Positions 1 through 11,600 of a stretch of DNA of 64,000 nucleotides are shown here, in pieces; position 1 is the first letter of the stretch; each line of letters starts with the position of its first letter. Both the position numbers and the translations under genes were made by a program. This stretch comes from Metridium senile. Taxonomy: Eukaryota; Cnidaria; Anthozoa; Actiniaria; Metridiidae. Location: NCBI GenBank assembly GCA_949775045.1, contig OX459108.1, forward strand, positions 15,467,763-15,531,762, read 5' to 3'. The notes under the pieces were generated by a model. That model was not told the origin of the DNA. It did not search any database and saw only the letters and a list, made by a program, of their open reading frames with translations.

Positions 1-869
1 TCCTCCCCTATCTTTGTTGAAAGTCCGCCTTTCTTTAATGCAATGTTTGATTGTATTTCCCTGGTCACCCGTTTTTAAATCTCTCACTATTAAACTAAGC
101 AATCCCCGCCACCCTTAACAAGATTAGTTTGCTCTTGACACTCGTTTAAGAAAGATTACAGTTACATAATACGATTTTCTCGAGTAGGTATTTAATTCTA
201 TTAAAACTAGAGGAAAAAGAGACGTTTTTCTAATTTAAGAAGTAGATATTTTAGACGAAAATCGTCTTCTCCTAGTGGTTTTTCGTACGATTAATAATTA
301 AACTACTTGTTCAGCCAAAAACTGCGGGAATTCCCATTCTTCTTCATACATACAGACATATGAACGTCCTAAATAGATGATCTTAAAGCTCTTCTAGTTG
401 TAAACACTTTTCTAGTTATAATAAATTAGTCTTCTCGCTGTAGAAGCGAAGGGTGTACTCTAGTGTTAGGGTTTGTTTAGACAAGAAAGGAATAATAATG
501 CACGTATTGATTGGCTTTAATCACGAATTATCCTAGCACACACAGTACAACTTGTAATATAATTTTAATTGATAAGTTATTTAAATCTTTCTTGACGCTC
601 AATATTAATATTGAATTATTATTTAACGTGGGCTGTGCCAGAGAGAACCTTCCAGCCTTGTTAGTAACTTGGCTTGCCTTCAGTCGAGGGAATTCTGTAA
701 CTACACGCAATTTTAATGATCAAATGGTTGGACATTACTGGACGATTAGCGCTGTTGTTTCTCGAGTATTATCACCTATGGACAGCACTTAAAGAGTATA
801 TTGAGTGATTATAAGCGTTGTATGCAGCCAATGAGCTGTGAAGGCTCACACCTACATACTAATACAATA
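1..869. other. AT-rich non-coding DNA
   Basis: No splice-consistent coding exon is visible. The open frames here (for example 511-792) have no recognisable domain and do not begin with ATG. The stretch probably lies in a 5' intron or upstream flank of the lectin gene that starts to be visible at 8.7 kb; that is inference from position only. Confidence 0.5.
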
Positions 870-1080
870 CTGAGCCTAGGACAGCTTTATTATACGTAAT
901 ATAATAGGAGATTTAGTATTAATAGTCTATGAAAAGGAATCAGCCTTGGACAACTTTATTATACGTAATATAATAGGAGATTTAGTATTAATAGTCTAGG
1001 AAAACGAATCAGCCTTGGACAACTTTATTATACGTAATATAATAGGAGATTTAGTATTAATAGTCTAGGAAAAGGAATCA
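870..1080. repeat. 69-bp tandem repeat, three copies
   Basis: The segment beginning AGCCTWGGACARCTTTATTA recurs at about 873, 942 and 1011, a period of 69 bp with few differences. It contains a conserved TTATACGTAATATAATAGG core. No coding content is seen. The following ~570 bases (1081-1650) are AT-rich with nothing recognisable. Confidence 0.8.
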
Positions 1081-1653
1081 GGCAATAATATTTAATGACA
1101 TTGATGAAAGATTGATAGTAAAGATATCTAGAGTTTGGTAATAGTCCACAAAAATACGACATCAATTAAGAAAGATTCGCAAAGAAAATATTGTAAAGTT
1201 GTACTTTGTAACATGCTTCTCGTATAGTTTGTACAAAAGAAGAGAAGAAATATTTGCGAGGAAAATATCATACGAAAAATATCATACACAATTAATAGTA
1301 AAAGAATTGCGGTACGAACACAACTTAAAAGTCGTTTGATTTTGTTGAATTAATTTGGCAATTTTACGGGCAATTTTTCCGTCGTCTAGCGAAGGCAACT
1401 GAATACAAAGAAGATTAATCCTACTCTACGAAAACGAAAAGGCATGACAATGGCTTTACAATTAGCGTTATTAGTTAAGACTATCAAACAAAGCTATGAT
1501 TTAGCCTTAGTAACTCGTATTGTATTGAAATACTTATCGACTATAGAACCATTATCGAGAGATTTACTATAGAAGAGCACTGCACTTAAAACATTTGAAC
1601 TAATACTGAATAACTATTGCCCAACAATGTTCCAGTTCCTAAAAAACAAGGAC

Positions 1654-1798
1654 TAGAGTGATTTTCATTTGACCGTGAAAGAAAAACGACTATTTAGTTC
1701 GTACTTGTTGGTAAAGAACAAAAGAAAACAATAGATTCAGAGTGTAGTAACAACTATTAGTTTGCCAATGCTTTCACGGTCGTATGAAAATCACTCTT
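1654..1798. mobile_element. MITE with AGAGTGATTTTCATT termini
   Basis: The left end reads AGAGTGATTTTCATTTGACC and the right end carries its inverted partner (GAAAATCACTCT at about 1786-1797). The inner parts of the arms contain CCGTGAAA and TTTCACGG. No transposase is present, so it would be non-autonomous. A relative lies at 53.6 kb with AGAGTGGTTTTCATTAACCC ends. Confidence 0.65.
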
Positions 1799-1817
1799 TA
1801 GTTTCCAATCACACAGG

Positions 1818-1916
1818 GGCCAGTTGTACAAAGCCTGGATAAGAGTTATCCAGTGTATAGAATTTGTATAGGTTTTATCCGTTGGATAGCGCTATTCAGG
1901 CTTCGTCCAACCGGCC
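1818..1916. mobile_element. Short palindromic MITE (GGCC-AGTTGTACAAAGCC type)
   Basis: The arms GTTGTACAAAGCCTGGATA and its imperfect inverse (GCTATTCAGGCTTCGTCCAAC) flank a short centre. Nearly the same element occurs at 32.71-32.82 kb, so it is a dispersed family rather than a chance hairpin. The stretch from 1917 to 2330 is AT-rich and holds nothing I recognise. Confidence 0.65.
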
Positions 1917-2334
1917 GCTGAACCATATTTAGGTATTTCAAAGCGCTTGTCAGCATGGAGTTTTTAGGGTTTTTTTATATTATCAACTTCTTAAGAAATA
2001 GCTAAATAAAAGAAAACTGCATGTTAACGTAAATAGCTTCACGTACATACAAACAATAACTTCATTGATACAAGAGGATTAAAATGAAGGACTTCAACCA
2101 TTATCCTACAGCTATTATAGTACAGTAGAGTTCAACTTTTTGTGTGTTTGAAACAAAAAAGTTTTCAATTTCCTGTTACGATGTATATGTCAACAATTAA
2201 AGCTCTAGTCAAAGTTTTTTTAATAACAAGTTGATAAAGTACGCTATGTTAAAGGCATTAAGTTCAATTAGTTTTAGTAAGTGATAAGCAGGATGACTAG
2301 TGTTAGTGCAAAGGGTTGATTAGTTTATCATTAA

Positions 2335-2640
2335 AACAGGAAAATAGATGATTGCGTCGGTGTTTCTAAGGAAACAATTAGAGTAAAAAATGTACGATAG
2401 CTAGCGATTAAACTAGTGTGGCCTGCGTAAGTGTTTCTAAGAATACAATTGTCAATTTGAGTAAAAATGTACGATAACTAGCGGTTAAACTAGTGTGGAC
2501 TGCGTCGATGTTTCTAAGGAAACAATTGGAGTAAAATTGTACGATAACTAGTGGTTAAACTAGTGTGGACTGCTTCGATTGTCGTTGTTTCTAAGGAAGC
2601 AATTGGAGTAAAAATGTACGATTTTTCCTGGCTTTATCAT
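2335..2640. repeat. ~75-bp tandem repeat, four diverged copies, related to the 95-bp satellite
   Basis: GTTTCTAAGGAAACAATT-type segments recur at about 2360, 2432, 2510 and 2587, alternating with AACTAGTGTGGACTGCGTC. The second motif matches the inverse of the 95-bp satellite (AAACTAGTATAGGCTGCGTC) found elsewhere in the window, so these look like old or variant members of that family. 2641-3035 shows no further structure. Confidence 0.65.
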
Positions 2641-3037
2641 GCGATACTTATCGTCAATACAAATCTCTTTTTCATTGTGCACAGGTAACAAATTATATCT
2701 ACGACTTCAATTTGATAAAAATAAAATAAAATGTCAATCGTATTAGCAGTATTCCGTTGTAACATTCAATGGAAATCTTGCCCATTTTCTGCAATAATTA
2801 AGTCTAAATATACCATGAGAGTTGTCTCGCACCCTTAGCTAGAGCGAGGAGAAAGGGTAAGAGAAAAACAACATCTCCTCGAAGGCCGTAGATCCAGATT
2901 ACGTGCAAGATTTCAATCATCTAGAAATTGGTTCAACTGTGTTGATATTTCTTTGGTGAACAAATTATGATGTTTTGACCACAGACAAAGGTCCCCACTG
3001 GTTTTTGATGAACCAAAATACGAAAACCTCTATTGGT

Positions 3038-3215
3038 GACAGATAACGAAGGATGATAGAGCGAAAATACTATATCCATGAAAAAGAATCAAATTGGTAC
3101 TGTAGAATAGAGCGAAAATACTTCATCCATGAAATAAAATAAAATTGCTACTGTGGAATAGAACGCAAACACTATATCCATGAAATATAATAAAATTGCT
3201 ACTGTGGAAAAGTTC
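3038..3215. repeat. ~63-bp tandem repeat, three copies
   Basis: The segment ATAGAGCGAAAATACT...ATCCATGAAA...AAATTGCTACTGTGG recurs three times with small differences. It is AT-rich and non-coding. The next 1.4 kb (3216-4680) is AT-rich DNA without a supported gene; a 67-codon frame at 4407-4610 has no domain. Confidence 0.7.
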
Positions 3216-4699
3216 TTATTTAATGGCTATTAGACGCTATCGAAGACAAGGAAAATTGTTGAAAGGTTGTTGAAAATATGTTTCTCGTTGAGTGATACTG
3301 ACTAAATAGTTACTAAATATAAATTGTTAGTTAGTAACTATTTTGTTTTTATTTTGTGGTTTCAGTGTTTTACAATGTAAATTAATAATTCTAATATGGA
3401 ATTAAAATAGTACCCTTTCCACGTGAAATATGTTCAAACGCAGGACGAAAATGATGAAACTATCTCGCATTCAAATTCTTACAAAACTGCTATTTTGTAG
3501 CGACTTCAACAATAAGACAAAAACCCTTCCGATTTTAAACTACAATAACAACGTAAATTAGAAGAAGCTACAAAGATACCGCGGAAAAAACAATGTTTTT
3601 TGTATAAAATAAACAGCCAATTATTTGTTGCTTATACGGAAGGAAAATAATGAGCATAAATAACAAAAACAGATGATAAAATACACGATTTTTTTTAATG
3701 AAATGCAGTATTAAATGCTAACAAAAATACAATTAAAAAAACAGTCAAAACTTAAATCGTAACTCGGAATAAGAACAGAAATGTAAAAGAAATTTCTAAT
3801 AACCATAAGTCAGGAAAATTCTTAAAAAACTGAAAAAAAATCACTGTTAATTAAGTACAAATTAAATGGAAACTAATAACTGAAGGACAAAAAATAATTA
3901 TAAACATTTAATAAACTGGATGGAGAAAGAAAGGTTGAGAAAGATATCAAACGTGTAATATTTTTACCGCAAACGTGGAATCCTTTATGAGAATCAAGAA
4001 AAATTGCAAATAAGAAATATTCCATCAATAAGACAGAGTGTGAAACAAGAAAAATAGATTAAAATATAGTAAATGAAAGGTATCTTTACACTGATACCTG
4101 ATAACAGTGTGAAGTCCTAAGATTGAAGAAAAAATATTGAATAAGAAATATATGAACAAAAAGTAAAATATTTAAGTACTAAAAAAGTTGACGATTACTG
4201 AAACAAAAACGATGCTTTAAACGGTTGGCAGTATAATATTCAGAAATCACACGAATAAAAAAAACATTTAATGGAAGCAGTCTGAACAAGATAAGTACCA
4301 GGGTTTCGAGTTTAAAATAGTATTGATAAGTTAATCATATTGTGTTTAATAATGACAATTTTTCCCGCCACTAAGACCAAAATAGCCTTGATTACAACCT
4401 GTAGACATGGTAGACGTGTTAGTTTTGGTTTCTCGTGCTGGTATAATTATCTCCTTTGTACCACAACACAACCATAGAAACCAGCAGTATTGCCCGCAGT
4501 ATATCACCCCCTCCCCCTCAGGATCATCGCTTGCATGTAGTCACACAGGCGCTATAAACGCAATTTTCGGTATTTTGCCAAAAACAATTCCCAATGTTGG
4601 CTTATTTTAATACTCCTGAGAAAAACTGTTAGAAGAAGACATGTTTGTCAGTTGACTAAAGTGGCTTTACATTATTGAAATATTTCGGTCTTTTTGGCA

Positions 4700-5060
4700 A
4701 GAGTACCAGCTCGTGAAAATTGTTAACCGACGTCAAGTACTTTAATATCCCTGAGAAAAATTGCACCATAAGCATAAGCATTTTTGGCAATAGTGCAATC
4801 TTGTAAAGGTTGAAAAACCGACGTCAAGTACTTTAATATTCCTGAGAAAAATTGCACCATAAGCATAAGCATTTTTGGCAATATATTGTGCAATCTTGTA
4901 AAGATTGAAACCTGCACCACCAAGTACTTAAATATTCGTGAGAAAAATTGCACCATAAGCATAAGCATTTATGGCAATAATGCCATCTTGTAAAGATTGA
5001 AAACTGCTGCCAAGTACTTTAATATCCCTGAGAAAAATTGCAGCATAAGCATCCATTCCT
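4700..5060. repeat. ~93-bp tandem repeat, four copies
   Basis: The phrase TTTAATATCCCTGAGAAAAA followed by TTGCACCATAAGCATAAGCA recurs at about 4740, 4833, 4925 and 5020. Single diverged copies of the first phrase sit at 4608 and 5562. The 81-codon minus frame over it is a repeat artefact. 5061-5640 has no other feature I can support. Confidence 0.75.
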
Positions 5061-5652
5061 CGACGCTAACAGTTAATTAAGTGTGTCATAAGGTTAAGTA
5101 TGTCTTTAATAGCCCGAGAAGACTGCAGCACAAGTCGTCTGCACGTTAGATAAAATCCCTCATATTTTAAAGATCTTTTAGAAGATTTATTAATCCTTGG
5201 CTTTCATTTTGGTACGAAGACTCGCTCTTTGGGACTGTAAGCGATATCGAAAGCACAACTTCATAGAGCTTATAGTTTTAAAGTGAGTATTTCGATGACG
5301 TCACGTGAAAGCCAAGAATACACCGGCAGAGAAAACTCAAGCTCGTAAATTCTAGTTTAATTTCTAGATTTGGAAAACGAAAATACAAACATAAGGTTGA
5401 GCATAAAATCAGGGGCAAAGAGAATGCCTACATAGACAGTTAGGAGTTTGAAGCAGTAGAAGGTTCAGAAAATAATAACATTAAAAAAGTCAACTGAGTG
5501 TTCACGGTTCGAGTATCCTCACTGTTATGCCTACAGGGGTAGTTACGGTTCTGTTAGTATTCTAATATCCCTGAGAAAAACCAGCTAGCGTGTATCGTGA
5601 TAGGATTAGAGTTGTTGTACATGTTGTTGTACAAGGCAACATCTGTTGGATT

Positions 5653-6305
5653 AGTATTGGTATCCATATCATATTAATAGGTATCTGTCACTAATGACCT
5701 TATTGGTACTGATTGACGTGTGAATTAGAGGTAATGTAGACCTGGGAACTAGTATCGTAAGGTAGATTAGTTTGGGTATCCATGTCATATTAATAGATAT
5801 CTGTCATTAATGAAGTTATTGGTACTGATTGACGTGTGAATTAGAGGTAATGTAGACCTGGGAACTAGTATCGTAAGGTAGATTAGTTTGGGTATCCATG
5901 TCATATATAGAGGATATTACATGGGCGCACGGAGATATGAATTTTATCTTCGAGTGTTGATAAGATATCCCACGAGTGAGCGCAGCGAATGAGTGGGATA
6001 TCTTTTCAACACGAGAAGATAAAATTCATATCTCCAAGCGCACATGTAATGTTCTGTTTATTATATAACAGATTGAAGAAAATTTTTTTTTTTTTTTTTT
6101 AAAAGTTGATTGGTTGAGAGTGATATCACACATGTGCGATATCAATGATATCTTCATGACTAGGATAGGCTTTTTATCTAGTTGATATCACTCGGTATAC
6201 CACTATATGTTATATAATAATAATAGGTATCTGTCATTAATGAAGTTATTGGTACTGATTGACGTGTGAATTAGAGGTAATGTAGACTTGAGAACATTAA
6301 CCTGT
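5653..6305. repeat. ~117-bp tandem repeat, third copy split by an insertion
   Basis: The unit (GGTATCCATGTCATATTAAT...GGTACTGATTGACGTGTGAA...GTAATGTAGACCTG) is present in full at about 5659-5774 and 5775-5890. A third copy starts at 5891, breaks off after GTCATAT at 5906 and resumes at about 6220 with TAATAGGTATCTGTCATTAA. The break is filled by the MITE at 5907-6219. Confidence 0.8.
5907..6219. mobile_element. Palindromic MITE inserted inside a tandem repeat unit
   Basis: Inner arms GAGATATGAATTTTATCTTC (about 5932) and GAAGATAAAATTCATATCTC (about 6016) face each other around ATATCCCACGAGTGAGCGC. The outer edges are defined because the insert splits a unit of the 117-bp repeat. I have seen this arm sequence type in cnidarian and other invertebrate genomes; that is memory, not a search. 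A T-run lies at about 6083-6100. Confidence 0.75.
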
Positions 6306-6335
6306 ATTGTAAGGTAGATGACCAATGATGATATT

Positions 6336-6780
6336 CATAGATTGATGGTGGTGATGATGATGATGGTGGTGGTGATGATGATGATGGTATGATGATGATA
6401 ATGATGATGGTGGTGATGATGATGATGGTATGATGATGGTAATGATGATGGTGGTGATGGTGATGTTGGTAGTGATGATGATAATGATGATGGTATGATG
6501 ATGGTGATGATGATGGTGGTGATGATGATGATGGTATGATGATGATAATGATGATGGTGGTGATGGTATGATGGTGATAATGATGATGGTGGTGATGATG
6601 ATGATGGTATGATGATGATAATGATGATGGTGGTGATGATGATGGTGGTGATGATGATGATGGTATGATGATGATAATGATGATGGTGGTGATGATGATG
6701 ATGGTGATGGTGATGATGGTATGATGCATGTGATGATGATGATAGTGATGATAATGATGGCGGTGATGGTGATGATGATG

Positions 6781-6812
<32 letters not shown>

Positions 6813-6935
6813 GATGATGGTGATGATGGTATTGATGATGATGATCGTTATTATGATGGTTGTTGCGGTGATAACTGATCTTGATGATAATGGTGTTGAT
6901 GATGATGATAATGATGGTGGTGGTGATCGTTAATT
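6336..6935. repeat. (GAT)n/(GGT) microsatellite
   Basis: Long imperfect ATG/GAT trinucleotide array. It generates long open frames of His/Ser/Pro or Met runs on both strands that are not genes. It continues more weakly to about 7020. 7021-7577 is AT-rich and without a supported gene. Confidence 0.95.
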
Positions 6936-7577
6936 GAGACTCACGTTGATAATGTTGTTAATATGTTGTTGATAATGTTGTTGATGATGATGTTGATAAT
7001 GATACTGGTAATTATGATGAAGATGATAAAAAGATGTAAATTGTTTTAAAATTATGAAGCAAAATGAAATACAGGAAACTGAATAAAATATATCTTGAAT
7101 GACAAACAATTATCGTAGCAATAACAACATCAACTTCAAGACTTTTGTACTTAAAAATAGAAATGATTAAATATGCAGACATGGAAAAATAAACTAGTTT
7201 TTAATGATAAAAGTTATTTAAATTGGACAAAATTGCTAGCTATACTGGACAAAAACGTAGATCATTTTAGCATTCCTATTTGTTATTGTCAAAAGTATAT
7301 ATATGAAGAAATAAGGTACAAATCTAGAAACAGAACTTAGTCAACATAACCCATAATAATATTTAGACTAAAGTAAGCAAGTTATTCAATATTTATTACG
7401 CTAATAATGAAAGTATTTTTCTAAAATAATTAGCGTTTCACAAAACCGCAGACTTTGTAATTAATCATCTCTTCAAAACAACATCAAAAACAGAAAAATA
7501 TGTATTTACGTTGGTTGCCAAAACTCAAAACGGTGTTACAAATTTCATTCCATAGACAAAATCAGCTAGCGCGATGC

Positions 7578-7708
7578 CATGTACGTTTTGGCCCAATTCA
7601 AATCTTTTGGGAATATATATTTTTTTGTCTTATGTATTTCAAAGTCACGTGGCAAATGTTTGGAACAATTTTTTGTTCCCAGAGGTTTTGAATTGGGTCA
7701 AAACGTAC
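7578..7708. mobile_element. MITE with TACGTTTTGGCCCAATTC arms
   Basis: ATGTACGTTTTGGCCCAATT at about 7579 is mirrored by GAATTGGGTCAAAACGTACA at about 7690. The centre is AT-rich. No transposase is present. The 63-codon frame over it is incidental. Confidence 0.7.
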
Positions 7709-7751
7709 ATATAGCAACACGTTAGTAAAGTTATGCCAGTTAACATTTTTT

Positions 7752-7942
7752 TACGGTGTTACAAATTTCATTCTGTTACCTATCATTTATATCAAACACC
7801 GACGCAGCCTATACTAGTTTACTCGCTAGTTTCTATTTCTAGTTTTTACAGTGTTACAAATTTCATTCTATTACCTATCGTTTATATCAAACACCGACGC
7901 AGCCTATACTAGTTTACTCGCTAGTTTCTATTTCTATTTTTC
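7752..7942. repeat. 95-bp satellite, two copies
   Basis: Two tandem units of the dispersed satellite: GGTGTTACAAATTTCATTCT, then ATATCAAACACCGACGCAGC, then CTATACTAGTTTACTCGCTA. The same unit recurs at 23.3, 23.6, 53.0 and 60.7-61.3 kb. 7943-8327 holds nothing else recognisable. Confidence 0.85.
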
Positions 7943-8327
7943 ATACTTTTACTTGAATCCTCCGGATACGCGGATTCGTGTGGACGCAAATATTTCTATG
8001 CGGTTTCAACCGGATCGGATTCGTGTAGACGAGGCCTAAGAAAAGTGTTCAGATTGCATGTTTAGTATTAGTCCACAATTAAAGTTGTTTTTAATATCAG
8101 CATGTTTTGAACAAAGTTTTCAATAATACAAATGAAACCACTAAATTGTATCATTTTGGTTGATTTTGATTGGATAGTAAAAATCCATTAAATTGTTTCG
8201 CGGTATTTTTGCCTAAATCTGTTTGGATAATAAGAGAAGCCATTCGAGTGTTCAATAGACCAGTTTCACGTTATCTAGTACCGCTGTTATATTTGACAAA
8301 AGGCGCATTTGCACAGGCCTAGGGGCT

Positions 8328-8458
8328 GTTTATATGGAAGCGAGTTGTCCTTGCTAGCCGGGATAACTCTATTGTCTTGAATTCCCCCGGGGAACACAAA
8401 ACAATAGAGTTATCCCGGCTAGCAGGGACAACTAGCTTTCATATAAACAGACCCCTAA
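8328..8458. mobile_element. Long-arm palindromic MITE
   Basis: About 50-bp arms: GGGGCTGTTTATATGGAAGC at the left and GCTTTCATATAAACAGACCC at the right, with ACAATAGAGTTATCCCGGCT as the inner part of the right arm. The centre is short and GC-rich (CCCCCGGGGAAC). It would form a strong hairpin and has no coding capacity. Confidence 0.8.
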
Positions 8459-8698
8459 GCCTCGATTTCTTGTAAAACTTTTTACAAATTCTATGCCAAG
8501 CACGGGAAAAAAGGAAAGAATAGAAAACAGAATAAATGGCTGCGGAATATTTGGAAAAGACGACAGGCGATTTTGCCGGACACCCCTCCCCCCCTCCCCC
8601 CTCAATACACTAATGAATAGAAGCCCCCTTATGTCTGTAAATATAATTTAAAAAAATCATCTTGTATTAACTGATAAATGATGTGTGTTAATTTATAG

Positions 8699-11600
8699 GC
8701 ATAGAGTTTGGCGATACACAATTGGAGTTAGATCAAAAGTTTGCGTGTCAAGGTGGCAAGTTAAGAATAAGGTGCAAGTCATCTAAAATTATAAGAGTGT
8801 ATGAAGCTGAATATGGACGTAAATCGCTTGATGGCAGTATATGCAACAGCGACAAAATCATCAAAAAAATATGTAAATCTAACAAGGACACTTTAAAAAT
8901 CGCCGAACAAAGATGTAACAACAAAGCAAGATGTAATCTGAAGGCTGATAGCTCTATCTTTCCTGACCCATGTCCTGACAATTACAAATACTTGGAGGTT
9001 ATTTTCGCATGTGGTAAGTAGAGGTTGAGGATGATGATGATGTTAGTGATGATTGCGATGATGATGATAATGATTTTGATGCATGATGATGGTGATAATG
9101 GTAATGATGGTGATAATGATGATGATGATTGTGATAATGGTAATGATAATGGTGATGATTATGATAATGATGATGATTGTGATGCATGATTAATGGTGAT
9201 AATGATGATGGTGATAATGATGATGATGATTGTGATAATGGTAATGATAATGGTGATGATTATGATTATGATGGTAATGATGATGATAATGATGATGATT
9301 GTGATGTATGATTAATGGTGATAATGATGATGATGATTGTAGTGGTAATGACGGAGGTGGTGGTGATGAGTGATGATAATGATGGTAATAAATAATGTAT
9401 TGATGATAAACTAGCAATCACAGTACATATCCACCTAGCTAAACTGATGCGAGATTAATTGCTTTATACTTTATATTTCTTCGCAGTTGAAAGACCTCCA
9501 CACATGACAACAAGACCACCTTCAACCCGTAAACGTCGTCGAAAAACAACAACACCTATATGGACAACAACACCCGAAACAACAACATCACAACCTACCA
9601 CTACAACTATCACTACAACTACAACACCATATACTACACCATATACACCTAATACTACCCACTACAACACTAGTCATAATATAACTACCACTACCACTAC
9701 TATTATTACTAAGAGACCAATACCAGTCAAGACTAGTCGTCCATTAGTAATAATCACTACTAACCCGCTAAGTACTACGACTAGCAAACCCCCTGCACCA
9801 GCAGCGTCTGGTTACGTGAATCAAGGTGAGGCTGCAACTATCATGAATACCGTGGTGTCATTCTTCCTTACGTACATCATACTGTCAGGTACGCGACGTC
9901 TTATACCCTTTGTTAAACACCACCATCACCATACACCTAAAGTATTTCACTCACGTGACAGTAATTAGACTATATGATTGGTCACCTTAAGTAATCAAAC
10001 TATTGGATTGATCATGTGACAGTAATTAGACTATATGATTGGTCACCTGACACAAGTTAAGCTATTTGATTGGTCACCTGACACAAGTTAAGCTATTTGA
10101 TTGATCACGTGACAGTAATTAGGCTATTTGATTGGTTACGTGACAGTAATTAAGCTATTTGATTGGTCACCTGAGAATAATTAGGCTACTTGATTGGTCA
10201 CGTGACAATAATTAAGCTATTTGATTGGTCGATGATCACGTGACAGGATTTAAGCTATTTAATTGGTCCCCTGACAGTAAATAAGCTATTGTTGACATTT
10301 GAAAAAAATCAAGCAATTTAATGGGTCCTTGAGAAACAATAAAGCTATTTGATTAGTCACTATTTGATTGGACGAGTGAGAAATTCAAGCAATTTGATTG
10401 GTTAAGTGAGAAGCAATTAAGAAATTTTTTTAGTCACGTGAGAAACAATCACACTATTTGGTCATATGACAAACTATTAAATTAGCTAAATCACGTGGTA
10501 GTAATGTAGCTATCACGTGACTACAGTGATCGTGGTGTTTATATAGTTGGGTATTATATACTGTAGAGATTTGTTGTGTATTTATTGATATCTTTCTTTC
10601 ATATTATCATATTTCATTTCGTTCACTCAGCGACTGATATTTGAAATGATATAGTCGAACTTGATAAGAAAAAACGGCTCTTTTGCCTTGTACAGTCAGA
10701 AATAATCGAACGTCTTTCTTGGTAATTTTTTTGTTTACATGAAAATTGGTTTTAAGTTTGCTGTTGATTTTCTTTTTGTTTTATACTAGTACTATGATGT
10801 AAAATGCTATGTATGTTATCTACTATTGATTTATGTTCATATTCGTACTTATTCTTATTAATCGCTTTAATAACACTTACTTTCATCTGCGACAAGTTAA
10901 AAAAAATATAAGCTAAAATATGTCATTGAAATGCTATTCGGTGGAATCGATTTGAAAAAGAACTAAGAAATGTTAAAAAGGAATGTAAAGAAAAGGAAAG
11001 GAAAAATAGAAACGGAAAGAAAAGAAGAGAAAAAAGAAAAGTACAAGAAAAGAAAAACACTCATCCTCGGGAACCCAGGGGTATTCTTCTGTCGCTCGTT
11101 TCTCGCTTCCACAACATATACCCCTGGGAACGTAGTCTGTTGGAGCTTGTTCCGGAAGTCAAAATTCAAACTTATTTAACGACTTTCTTTGAATGGTTAT
11201 CTTGATTTTCATTGGTCGACCTAATAAGGTCGACCAATCAGGAAAGAGCTGAATTTTGACTTCTGGAACAAGCTCCAACAGACTACGTTCCCAGGGGTAT
11301 ATGTTGTGGAAGCGAGAAACGAGCGACAGAAGAATACCCCTGGGTTGCTGAGGATGAAAAACATTTTCTTGAGGTCTTAAGTTAACAAAACGCGGAGACT
11401 ATAATATACTGATCAAAATCAACTACTTTGACTAAACTAAATTGTAAATTGTATTTGATTAAACTAACTGAATGTATTATACACACGCCATATTCGACGA
11501 TCGAACTCAAATAAAATTAAACATAACAACATAAAAGAAAAAATAATCAAAAATTGAATAAGATAAAAAAAAAAACAGAAAATAATACGACAAGCGAGAA

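Noticed and set aside
4407..4610. 67-codon plus frame as a missing EVA1C exon
   Set aside because: No SUEL cysteine pattern and no convincing splice sites. The first SUEL domain is not visible in the window.
6271..6933. Long His/Ser/Pro and Met-rich open frames
   Set aside because: They translate a trinucleotide microsatellite in different frames. There is no start context, domain or splice support.
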